Below, piece by piece: positions 28,004-36,261 of a stretch of DNA of 37,483 nucleotides; within the stretch, counting starts at the first letter, position 1; every line of letters begins with the position of its first letter. Under the pieces are notes generated by a model. That model was given only the letters and a program-made list of their open reading frames with translations, was not told the origin of the DNA and made no database searches. The stretch comes from Verrucomicrobiales bacterium. Lineage in GTDB: Bacteria; Verrucomicrobiota; Verrucomicrobiia; Verrucomicrobiales; DEV007. The position numbers were made by a program, and so were the translations under genes. The stretch is from assembly GCA_022361255.1 (NCBI GenBank), contig JAKSBG010000341.1:1-37483 (forward strand), written 5' to 3'.

Positions 28004-29101
28004 ATGTTTCGTTTGTTTTTCACGATTTGCGGAATCGCCGCCCTGCCTGCAGTTGCCGAAGAACCTGTTGCAATCACCGTTCCTCCTCCGGAGTTCAAGG
28101 AGGGCAGTCTCAAGTATCGCTCTCCTCTTCTGTTCGACGATGGCCGCGAGGTTGCTTCCGCGGACGACTGGGATCAGCGTCGCGAAGAAATTCTCTCGAC
28201 ATGGACGGAGCTTCTAGGCGAATGGCCCGAGGTAATTGAAGAGCCTGCCGTTGAGGTTCTGTCGACTGAGAGTCAGGAGGGTTTTTCCCGGCACACAGTG
28301 CGTTTCCTCTGGACTCCGGAGGAGAAAACGACGGGATATCTGCTTGTTCCGGATAACGAATCGGGTAACCCCATGCCCGGAGTTGTAACCGTCTTTTACG
28401 AGCCGGAAACTGCTGTCGGGCTGGGGAAAGAGAACCGGGACTTCGCGTTGCAGTTGGCCCGTCGCGGGTTTGTGGCGATCTCCATTGGAACAACGGATGC
28501 TACTGCTGCCGGCACATATTCGTTGTATTGGCCCTCTATTGATAACGCAAAAGTCCAGCCGCTTTCCATGCTCGGATATGCAGCTGCGAATGCCTTTCAT
28601 GTTCTTGCCAGTCGTCCGGAGGTGGATCCTGATCGAATCGGCATCGTGGGCCATTCTTTTGGTGGAAAGTGGGCGATGTTCGCGTCGTGTCTTTACGAAA
28701 GATTCGCATGTGCAGCGTGGTCCGATCCCGGGATTGTTTTTGATGAGCGCCCCAGCGTAAATTACTGGGAGCCCTGGTATTTGGGCTGGCACCCGAAACC
28801 GTGGAGGAAACGGGGGCTGCCGACGAAGGAAAATCCGGCGCGGGGCCTCTATGCAAAGCTTCTTGCTGAGGGGCGAAATTTGCATGAACTGCATGCATTG
28901 ATGGCTCCACGCCCGCTTTTGGTCTCAGCGGGAAGCGAGGACCCGATCCATCGGTGGGAGGCGCTCTGGCACAGTGTCGAGGTAAACCGGGTGCTGGGGA
29001 AAAACGATCGCGTTGCGATGCACAACCGTCCGGACCATTCCCCCAACCCGGGGTCGAACGAGGTCATCTACCGTTTTTTCGAGAAATGGTTGGGAGATTG
29101 A
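28004..29101 (+). CDS. Secreted alpha/beta hydrolase (acetyl xylan esterase/dienelactone hydrolase-like)
   Basis: ATG 28004 (MFRLFFTICGIAALPAVAEEP); GIVGHSFGGKWAMFASCL; APRPLLVSAGSEDPIHRW. Confidence 0.85.
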   Translation: MFRLFFTICGIAALPAVAEEPVAITVPPPEFKEGSLKYRSPLLFDDGREVASADDWDQRREEILSTWTELLGEWPEVIEEPAVEVLSTESQEGFSRHTVRFLWTPEEKTTGYLLVPDNESGNPMPGVVTVFYEPETAVGLGKENRDFALQLARRGFVAISIGTTDATAAGTYSLYWPSIDNAKVQPLSMLGYAAANAFHVLASRPEVDPDRIGIVGHSFGGKWAMFASCLYERFACAAWSDPGIVFDERPSVNYWEPWYLGWHPKPWRKRGLPTKENPARGLYAKLLAEGRNLHELHALMAPRPLLVSAGSEDPIHRWEALWHSVEVNRVLGKNDRVAMHNRPDHSPNPGSNEVIYRFFEKWLGD

Positions 29102-29141
29102 ACCGGGATGACCGGGACGCGATTGAAATTATCTCTCCACT

Positions 29142-29735
29142 CTATTCATCTACTTTGATCTCGCGCATAATTTGGGGGCGTTGTTCCGGAGTCAGATCAC
29201 GCGCGTGATATTCGATCATGGTGGATTCCAGGTGGGTAAACAATTGGCCGATAGTTTCTTTGTCTCCCACCCGGTATTCCACCATGTGTGTGTGCGTCGT
29301 TGTGGGATACTGCTTAAACGGGTACGACCATTCCTGCTTGGTTGTTCCCTGAGCAATTTGGCGGAGACGTTCGGCTTTTTCAGCGAGACGCTCGTTCGTA
29401 GTGCCAAGAGGCTGGATATAGTAGATACGAACGAGACTTTGGGAGTCGGTACAGATCGTGAGCTCCCGGACGCGTGTCTGAGAGTCGGTATCATAGATTT
29501 GCACACCGTAGTATTCGATAGAGCGAAGCGGAACCGATACCACCGCCTCTCCAATGGTGACCCGCCAGATGAGCGGGACGATGTTGGCCTTCACATTGGA
29601 AACCGGAGCCGGCTCAACAACGGCTTCGACCCCTTTTTGATTCGGGTTCTCGTGTTCTTCCTGGGAAAATACAGAAGAGAGGAAAACGAAAGAAAAAAGG
29701 AAAAGGGCAGTGATGAATCGATGCTGTATTTTCAT
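29142..29735 (-). CDS. Hypothetical exported protein
   Basis: Signal peptide MKIQHRFITALFLFSFVFLSSVFSQEE; 197 aa, no recognised domain. Confidence 0.65.
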   Translation of the reverse strand: MKIQHRFITALFLFSFVFLSSVFSQEEHENPNQKGVEAVVEPAPVSNVKANIVPLIWRVTIGEAVVSVPLRSIEYYGVQIYDTDSQTRVRELTICTDSQSLVRIYYIQPLGTTNERLAEKAERLRQIAQGTTKQEWSYPFKQYPTTTHTHMVEYRVGDKETIGQLFTHLESTMIEYHARDLTPEQRPQIMREIKVDE

Positions 29736-29812
29736 GCCGGAGACTAGGAGAAATCAAACCTCCGGGTCAAGACCAGTTGAGGAAACGACCGTCACGGCGT
29801 CATCCCATCGAC

Positions 29813-30934
29813 TCAGGGAAGCGACCGTGTCTCCACGTCGGATATCTTTTCCGAAACCGGAAGAGCCGCAGACTTTTCCAGGGTTCCGTCGCTCCCGATG
29901 CGGTAGACAATGATTTCCCCTCCACCAAAAGATGTGACGACGAGATGATCTCCATCCGGAGAGACCGCAAGTCCCCACGGGATTTTACTCGTCGGCGTCA
30001 TTCCGACGGGTTCCAGAGATCCGTCCTTTTGGATGGAATAGCCGGCGATAAAATCGAAATCGTGTTTGTGTCCGCGAATTCCCGTGTAAAGGAAGGTCGC
30101 GTTTGGTGTGGCAACAATGTCGGATGCGCTCACTCCTTCCGAAGGAGCGTCATCTGCTGCCGCCCGGGAGCGGCTCGAAAACGTGAGCCGGCCCGTCTCC
30201 ACATCACGTTCGTATACCGATACTCCGAGCCCCTGCTCTTCGCTGAAGTAGAGAAGGGGCAGTTCGGGATGGTAGGCGAGATGCCTTGGGCCGGTGCCCT
30301 CCGGCGGGCTCGCGTTTTTCGGGTCGAGAGCTTCAATCTTTCCCGATTTGGCATCGAAGGAATATTGCAACAGAGCATTGTGTTCTTTCACATAGGGGAT
30401 GTAGATATGACGGTTGTCGGGAGACGGGAGCACGCAATGCGCCGCCTTTCTTCCCTCCTGGATCGATGTCACAGGTTTGGCTTCCGGAATGCCGTCTTCA
30501 TTCAGACGGTATAGATCGATAATACCATCCTTGTAGTTGCACCCGAGTAGATACCGATTTGATCTGTCGACGCTGAGGTAGGAATAGTCGCGCGCAAAGT
30601 GGCCCTGGATTCCCCGGGAGATCCGGTTTGTTTCCCCGTTGAGAAATTGAATCGCGAGGTTGCGTTCACCGGGGGAGCCTCCCGAAATATAGAGGATGGG
30701 TTCTGTCGGGTGCTGAGCGATGGTTCGCGCAGAGAAACCGAGGTCTCTCGTTTCGAGAAGGCGAAGTTCAGCCCGGTCGGAGTTTGCTTCCGATTCCGGT
30801 GTGAATTGCAGAGTGAGAACCGCCCCGTCAACCCGGCTTGGGGCATAGATCAGGAATGGCTCCGACTCAGATGCCCGGATGGAGAAGCAGAGAGCCGGAA
30901 TCGCGATCGAGAGAATTATGCGCACGAAAAGCAT
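29813..30934 (-). CDS. Lactonase-family beta-propeller (6-phosphogluconolactonase-like), exported
   Basis: Start ATG 30934 (MLFVRIILSIAIPALCFSIRASES); AHCVLPSPDNRHIYIPYVKEHNALLQYSFD, GPRHLAYHPELPLLYFSEEQGLGVSVYE. Confidence 0.85.
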   Translation of the reverse strand: MLFVRIILSIAIPALCFSIRASESEPFLIYAPSRVDGAVLTLQFTPESEANSDRAELRLLETRDLGFSARTIAQHPTEPILYISGGSPGERNLAIQFLNGETNRISRGIQGHFARDYSYLSVDRSNRYLLGCNYKDGIIDLYRLNEDGIPEAKPVTSIQEGRKAAHCVLPSPDNRHIYIPYVKEHNALLQYSFDAKSGKIEALDPKNASPPEGTGPRHLAYHPELPLLYFSEEQGLGVSVYERDVETGRLTFSSRSRAAADDAPSEGVSASDIVATPNATFLYTGIRGHKHDFDFIAGYSIQKDGSLEPVGMTPTSKIPWGLAVSPDGDHLVVTSFGGGEIIVYRIGSDGTLEKSAALPVSEKISDVETRSLP

Positions 30935-30991
30935 GGCGGGATTTGTAACGATTCCGCTGATACGATTCAATGCAATAGACGCCCGGAAACG

Positions 30992-31023
30992 AAAAAAGCC
31001 GGAGCTCCCGCCCCGGCTTTTTT
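30992..31023 (-). terminator. Rho-independent terminator downstream of ilvC (looks bidirectional)
   Basis: AAAAAAGCCGG-AGCTCCCGCC-CCGGCTTTTTT inverted repeat with flanking A/T runs. Confidence 0.8.
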
Positions 31024-31049
31024 GTAGATTGGTTTTCTGAACCGATCGA

Positions 31050-32078
31050 TCAATGGTAGGCAGCCTGCGAACCCTTGATGTCGCGCTTCTTGAGCCACGG
31101 CATGAGGTTGCGGAGACGCTTTCCAACTTTCTCGATCTGGTGCTGTGATCCTTCCTTGCGGAGGGCTTTGAAATTCGGGCATCCTTCGTCGGACTCTTTG
31201 ATCCACTCCTTGGCGAACTTGCCGGACTGGATGTTTTTGAGTGCGCGTTCCATTTTCTTCTTCACGGAACCGTCGATGATGGTCGGGCCGGTTTTCACGT
31301 CACCCCACTCCGCAGTGTCGGAGATAGAGAAACGCATTCCGGAAATTCCGGACTCGTTGATGAGGTCAACCGTGAGCTTGAGCTCGTGAAGGCACTCGAA
31401 GTAAGCCATCTCAGGCTGGTATCCAGCTTCGACAAGAACTTCGAATCCGGCCGTGATGAGCTGGCTGACGCCACCGCAAAGAACGGTCTGCTCTCCGAAC
31501 AGGTCGGTTTCGGTTTCCTCTTTGAAAGTGGTCTGGAATACACCGGCGCGTGTTCCGCCGATTCCCTTCGCCCAGGCGAGAGCGATTTTCTTGGCCTGGC
31601 GGTCGGCGTTCTGTTCGATTGCGATGAGAGAAGGAACACCTTTTCCTTCCACGAACTGACGGCGAACGATGTGTCCGGGTCCTTTCGGAGCAACCATGAT
31701 GACATTCACGAAATCGGGAAGCTCGATTGTTTTGAAGTGAACTGCGAAACCGTGTGAGAAAAGAAGCGTCTTTCCTTTCTCGAGGTTGGGAGCGATGTCT
31801 TTGTTGAAGATACCGGCGATCTTCGTGTCGGGAGTCGCGATGAAGATGACGTCAGCGGCTTTGACTGCGTCGGCAGTGTCCATGACCTTGAAGCCGTATT
31901 CTTCCGCGACGGCGCGGGATTTGCTCTTTGCATAGAGTCCAATGATGACCTTTACGCCGCTGTCCTTGAGGTTCAGTGCGTGTGCGTGTCCCTGGGAACC
32001 GAAGCCGATTACGGCACAGGTTTTCCCTTTGAGCACGCTGAGGTCTGCGTCTTTGTCAGTATAGATTTTTGCTGCCAT
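31050..32078 (-). CDS. ilvC: Ketol-acid reductoisomerase
   Basis: [79 protein letters not shown]. Confidence 0.98.
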   Translation of the reverse strand: MAAKIYTDKDADLSVLKGKTCAVIGFGSQGHAHALNLKDSGVKVIIGLYAKSKSRAVAEEYGFKVMDTADAVKAADVIFIATPDTKIAGIFNKDIAPNLEKGKTLLFSHGFAVHFKTIELPDFVNVIMVAPKGPGHIVRRQFVEGKGVPSLIAIEQNADRQAKKIALAWAKGIGGTRAGVFQTTFKEETETDLFGEQTVLCGGVSQLITAGFEVLVEAGYQPEMAYFECLHELKLTVDLINESGISGMRFSISDTAEWGDVKTGPTIIDGSVKKKMERALKNIQSGKFAKEWIKESDEGCPNFKALRKEGSQHQIEKVGKRLRNLMPWLKKRDIKGSQAAYH

Positions 32079-32171
32079 CTCTTTTCTCGTTTTGAGGCGC
32101 GTAGGTTCCGCGCAAAGCGGTCAATGGTCAAACGCCAATTTTGACGACGAAATGAAAGCCCGTTTCCCCGT

Positions 32172-33353
32172 TCAGCTCTTCCTGCTACCTGAAGAAATCA
32201 CACGGCTGCCGGAGGGCAGCACGATGCGCAGCTTTCCGACGGCCTTTTCCACGATCCCGACTGCTTCGTCGATTTCCTTTTCAGTGGTGTGACGGGAAAG
32301 AGAGAAACGCACACTGCTCCGAGCACGGGAGGAGGAGTGTCCCATCGCCCTGATGATACGGCTAGGCTTCACCGATCCGGTGCTGCACGCGGATCCGGGT
32401 GAACAGCACACACCCGCCTCGTCGAGCAGAATGAGAAGGCCTTCGCCGTCGACGCCGGAAAAGTAGAGATTGCTCGTGTTGGGAAGTCGTTCGGCATCGG
32501 CACCATTGACTTCGACGCCGTCGACCACCTCGATGACGCCCTGTTCGAACCGGTCGCGAAGAGCCGCGATGTTTTCCGAATCGGTGAGACGCCCGGCAGC
32601 GAGTTCCGCCGCGACTCCCAGGCCGACGATGCCGGGGACGTTCTCGGTTCCGGAACGGCGATTGTCTTCCTGCCCGCCTCCGAGGATCTGCGGGTGAAAG
32701 CGCGAGCGCCGGTTCAGATACAGCGCCCCGACGCCCTTTGGCCCATGAAGCTTGTGCCCGGAAAGGGAAAGGGCATGAATCGGATAGTCCGCCACATTCA
32801 CCGGAATTTTCCCCACCGCCTGAACGGCGTCGGTGTGGAAGTAGATATTTTTCTCTGCTGCGATCTCTGCAGCTTCCGCAACCGGACTGATGACGCCTGT
32901 TTCGTTGTTTGCCCAGATCATCGATGCGACGCCGTATCGTTCCGAAGCGAGAGATTTCTCCCACTCGACCAAACAGGGTATGCCCGATGATCCAACAGGG
33001 TTGAGTGCCGGAGACAACCCTGTTGAGTCATCACCGAGCGACTCGGCGATTTCAAAAACGGCGCTGTGCTCGACGGTTGTGGTGAGCAGTGATCTTTCCG
33101 GGGTGTAGGAAAGTGCTGATCGAATTGCCGCATTGTTGGACTCGGTCCCGCCGCTGGTGAAAACGATTTCCTCCGGGTGGGCTCCGATCAGCGCCGCGAC
33201 TTTTTCCCGGGCTTCCGCGAGTGCTTTGCGGGTTTCTTTCCCGAAGCGATAGCCGGCCGATGGATTGCCGTAGTGCTCATCGAGCCACGGGAGCATGGCT
33301 TCGCGAACGGCGGGGTCGACACGTGTCGTAGCGTTGTTGTCGAGATAGATCAC
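32172..33353 (-). CDS. iscS: Cysteine desulfurase (IscS/NifS family)
   Basis: MIYLDNNATTRVDPAVREAM, FTSGGTESNNAAI, WANNETGV, LSGHKLHGPKGVGALY, SPGSACSTGSVKPS. Confidence 0.95.
   Translation of the reverse strand: MIYLDNNATTRVDPAVREAMLPWLDEHYGNPSAGYRFGKETRKALAEAREKVAALIGAHPEEIVFTSGGTESNNAAIRSALSYTPERSLLTTTVEHSAVFEIAESLGDDSTGLSPALNPVGSSGIPCLVEWEKSLASERYGVASMIWANNETGVISPVAEAAEIAAEKNIYFHTDAVQAVGKIPVNVADYPIHALSLSGHKLHGPKGVGALYLNRRSRFHPQILGGGQEDNRRSGTENVPGIVGLGVAAELAAGRLTDSENIAALRDRFEQGVIEVVDGVEVNGADAERLPNTSNLYFSGVDGEGLLILLDEAGVCCSPGSACSTGSVKPSRIIRAMGHSSSRARSSVRFSLSRHTTEKEIDEAVGIVEKAVGKLRIVLPSGSRVISSGSRKS
32967..33030. repeat. Three-unit palindromic repeat, copy C, inside iscS coding sequence
   Basis: Inverted degenerate GACCAAACAGGGTATGC (32967-32983), inverted TGATCCAACAGGGTTGA (32988-33004, exact 17-nt match to copy A unit 1), direct ACAACCCTGTTGAGTCA (33014-33030). 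Confidence 0.8.
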
Positions 33354-33398
33354 GGGATGAGAGTGGAGATGTAACGTAGTCGAGGAGTAGGAAATGTT

Positions 33399-34616
33399 CT
33401 ACTGGAGGCTGACTTCGAAATTCTGTTCCTGGAGTATGCCGAGGGCTTCGCCGACGAGGAAGAGGGAGCCGGCAATCAGAACGGGAGCCTTCCTGTCCTC
33501 CAGTGCCTCTGCGAGCGTGTCGGCGCCGGAAGTCGGGATTTCCTCCCCCCCGGCTTCAACGAGCGCTTTTTTCATTTCCTCCGCAGAAAGGCGCCTTTCG
33601 GATTTGATGGGTACAAAGGTGACGGATGCGAGGATAGGAAGCAGCTCGCGGAAAATGCCGACGACGTCTTTGGACTCGGCCGCCCCGAAAATGAGGTGGG
33701 CTTTCTCTCCGGAGAATTTTTCCTGCCAGGTCGCGCACAACACCTCAGCCGCTTCCGGATTGTGAGCCCCGTCGAGAACGACTCTTTCATCGACGACCTG
33801 AAACCGCCCCGGCCAGGTGGTGTTTCCGAGCGAGTCCCGTATCCCGTCGCGAGTCAGTCTTTCCCCTTCGACGCGGCAGACGGCTTCGACGGCAAGGGCT
33901 GCGTTCCCGCGCTGATGAGGTCCGGGCAGTCCCAGCTGCCAATCTTCGGGCAAAGGATGCGCTTCAATATACGGAATGCCGAGAGTGAGCGCCTTCCGCC
34001 CGATCACGTCGCGAGCGTCCGGATGCAGATCCCCGGCAATCACCGGTGTTTCCGGCTTGAGAATCCCCGCTTTCTCCGCAGCTATTTCGCGAATCGTATC
34101 GCCGAGCCATTGCTGATGATCGAGCCCGACGGGAGTGATCACGCTGACGTTGGCGGGTACTGCGTTCGTGGCATCGAGTCGCCCGCCCATTCCGGTTTCC
34201 AGGATCACGACTTCGCATTTCCTTTCGTGAAAATGCCGCATCGCCATCACGAGACTGATTTCGAAGAAAGTCGGGTGCGCTTCCCAATCCACGACGAGTT
34301 CGCGAATTTCGGTGAGAAACCGGGCGACGTCCTCTTCCGGGATCATCTCTCCCCCAACCTGAATGCGCTCGCGGTAGGTGATGAGGTGCGGGGAGGTGAA
34401 AAGTCCCGTTTTCACTCCCGCATCCCGCAGAATCCGTTCGGAGAAAGCGCAGACGGAGCCTTTCCCGTTTGTCCCGGCAACGTGAATGACTTTCAATCCG
34501 CTCCGAAGCGGCAACAGGTCAAAATGACGGAGAAGGCGCTCCGTGTTCTCCAGCCCCAGCTTGATGCCGAAGTTCTGCGTGCTGTAGAGCCAGTCGATGG
34601 ATTCGTCGTAGTTCAC
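33399..34616 (-). CDS. folC: Folylpolyglutamate synthase/dihydrofolate synthase
   Basis: VIHVAGTNGKGSVCAFSERIL, GLFTSPHLITYRERI, ETGMGGRLDATN, LDGAHNPEA. Confidence 0.95.
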   Translation of the reverse strand: MNYDESIDWLYSTQNFGIKLGLENTERLLRHFDLLPLRSGLKVIHVAGTNGKGSVCAFSERILRDAGVKTGLFTSPHLITYRERIQVGGEMIPEEDVARFLTEIRELVVDWEAHPTFFEISLVMAMRHFHERKCEVVILETGMGGRLDATNAVPANVSVITPVGLDHQQWLGDTIREIAAEKAGILKPETPVIAGDLHPDARDVIGRKALTLGIPYIEAHPLPEDWQLGLPGPHQRGNAALAVEAVCRVEGERLTRDGIRDSLGNTTWPGRFQVVDERVVLDGAHNPEAAEVLCATWQEKFSGEKAHLIFGAAESKDVVGIFRELLPILASVTFVPIKSERRLSAEEMKKALVEAGGEEIPTSGADTLAEALEDRKAPVLIAGSLFLVGEALGILQEQNFEVSLQ

Positions 34617-34636
34617 AGCGAAAAGTAACGGGCACG

Positions 34637-34674
34637 AAAAAAGCCCTGTCCACGGTCAATTCCGTGAACAGGGC
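34637..34674 (-). terminator. Rho-independent terminator for the outer-membrane protein gene
   Basis: Stem GCCCTGTCCACGG / CCGTGAACAGGGC, loop TCAATT, followed on minus strand by TTTTTT. Confidence 0.85.
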
Positions 34675-34718
34675 CTGGAAGCTATATTAGAGGTTGTGTG
34701 TTGAGGGGGGGGACCCCT

Positions 34719-35456
34719 TTAGAATGATACACGCAGACCAACCTGTACGGCGTGGCTGGAAGTGTCTTCATCGGTTATGTGGGTGAAATCACCGTGCACA
34801 GTGGTGAAAGTCATTTCCGAGAGGACAAGATAGCGATACTGCATGAAGAGGGCGAGGCGCTCCGTTACGGGGATGTCGACACCGGCGATGAGCTGCCAGG
34901 CAAAGCCCGAATCGCTGTCGGAATAGAGAGTGTGGGAGATATCACCTTCCATTTTGGTAGTATGATAACCAACACCACCTCCGAAGTAACCGGCTGCGCC
35001 GCGTTTTCCGAAAGGCACTTCCTTCAGCATGTTAAACATGACATTCGCTGTTTTGATCTCGAAGTCTGCAGGAAGGTCAAAAAAGGCGTATTTCAGATCT
35101 CCCACCTCATTGCTGGTGTAGGAACCTTCAATTTCGAAACGACTTCCACCAAGAAGGTTGGAGTAGGCACCGACACCACCACCGGCAGTCCAGCCATTGT
35201 TCATATCCCAGTCGATGGGAAATCCCTCTGCGCCGTAGCCGAAAGGATTGAAATAGGGGTCTTCGAATGAGGCATTAGTGTCCCAGTCTGCACCGGAGTC
35301 CCAACCGCCGTATCCGAAGACATAGCCTTTGAATTGCTTCGGCTGAACCGGAGCTTTGGAGCTCATGCGGTAAGGACCGGCAAAAGCGGTGGAGGCGAAT
35401 GCGACCGTAGCAGCCGCAACAATTACTTGAAGAAATCTAATATTTAGCTTTTCCAT
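34719..35456 (-). CDS. Small outer-membrane beta-barrel protein (opacity/OmpW-like)
   Basis: Start ATG 35456 (MEKLNIRFLQVIVAAATVAFASTAFAGPY); alternating amphipathic strands, GGGVGAYSNLLGG, terminal aromatic VQVGLRVSF. Confidence 0.8.
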   Translation of the reverse strand: MEKLNIRFLQVIVAAATVAFASTAFAGPYRMSSKAPVQPKQFKGYVFGYGGWDSGADWDTNASFEDPYFNPFGYGAEGFPIDWDMNNGWTAGGGVGAYSNLLGGSRFEIEGSYTSNEVGDLKYAFFDLPADFEIKTANVMFNMLKEVPFGKRGAAGYFGGGVGYHTTKMEGDISHTLYSDSDSGFAWQLIAGVDIPVTERLALFMQYRYLVLSEMTFTTVHGDFTHITDEDTSSHAVQVGLRVSF

Positions 35457-35626
35457 AATTGAAAATAATATCAAAATTATGGTTATTCAACAAATAATCG
35501 TAAAATTTTAAAATTTCTTTACAATATGGTAAAATTTACGGCTTCTTATATTGGCTTCGCGCTCCGGAACCAAAGTTCTGGCCGGGGAATCGAAAATCTG
35601 ATCGGATGGGGAAAGACTGCGATGCT

Positions 35627-36205
35627 CTAGTCCTGATCCTGAATCTTGAGGGACTGGAGATCGGGAGCCTGATCCGCCTTTTCGATCCGGTAGATGTTGC
35701 TCCGGTTCTCGGCAGGTGGTTTCGATGCCTGAATCGCTCCGCCTTCTACAATGGCCAGGGCATACACGTTTCCATTCTTTGCCACTTCAGCGCGGATCGG
35801 AAAATCCCTTTCGCCAGTGGCGCTATCCAGCGCGCTCCGATCTTCTGACAGATCGAGAGAGGAAAGAGTGACCGGTTCGGGCAAATCAATCTTTGCACCC
35901 TTGCCCACAACGACTCCGTTGGGAGCAATGACATGCACCTTGCCATTCGCAGTGAGTTTTCCCGAAAGGCGGACGGGGTCGTCAGAAATTACACGAATCA
36001 AAATCTTTGAATTCTCATCGGGAGCGAGAAGCTTCACTCCGTCACCTTCCAACCAGCTCTCCCAGTCTTCACCGGTTACATTGATAATCGCCCGGTGGGA
36101 ATTCACGTGAATCACATGTGGCTTCGGATTTGCAATTTGAAACAGCAGAAACCCGCCGAAGGCAAGATACGCAGCCAGGAGAAAGGGAGCGACGAGGCGT
36201 TTCAT
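35627..36205 (-). CDS. Short secreted/anchored protein with a TPS (haemagglutination activity)-like motif
   Basis: Start ATG 36205 (MKRLVAPFLLAAYLAFGGFLLFQ); GKVHVIAPNGVVVGKGAKIDLPEPVTLSSLDLSED resembles the NPNGIxFGKGA signature of TPS domains. Confidence 0.65.
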   Translation of the reverse strand: MKRLVAPFLLAAYLAFGGFLLFQIANPKPHVIHVNSHRAIINVTGEDWESWLEGDGVKLLAPDENSKILIRVISDDPVRLSGKLTANGKVHVIAPNGVVVGKGAKIDLPEPVTLSSLDLSEDRSALDSATGERDFPIRAEVAKNGNVYALAIVEGGAIQASKPPAENRSNIYRIEKADQAPDLQSLKIQDQD

Positions 36206-36261
36206 GGTCCCGACCCTGACAGAAAAAGAGGCACCGGTCGAGCACGAGGGTGGGGCATCTA

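Noticed and set aside
34643-34674. CCCTGT-containing hairpin as a possible member of the palindromic repeat family
   Set aside because: Shares only CCCTGT; stem plus minus-strand T-run is a standard intrinsic terminator for the outer-membrane protein gene
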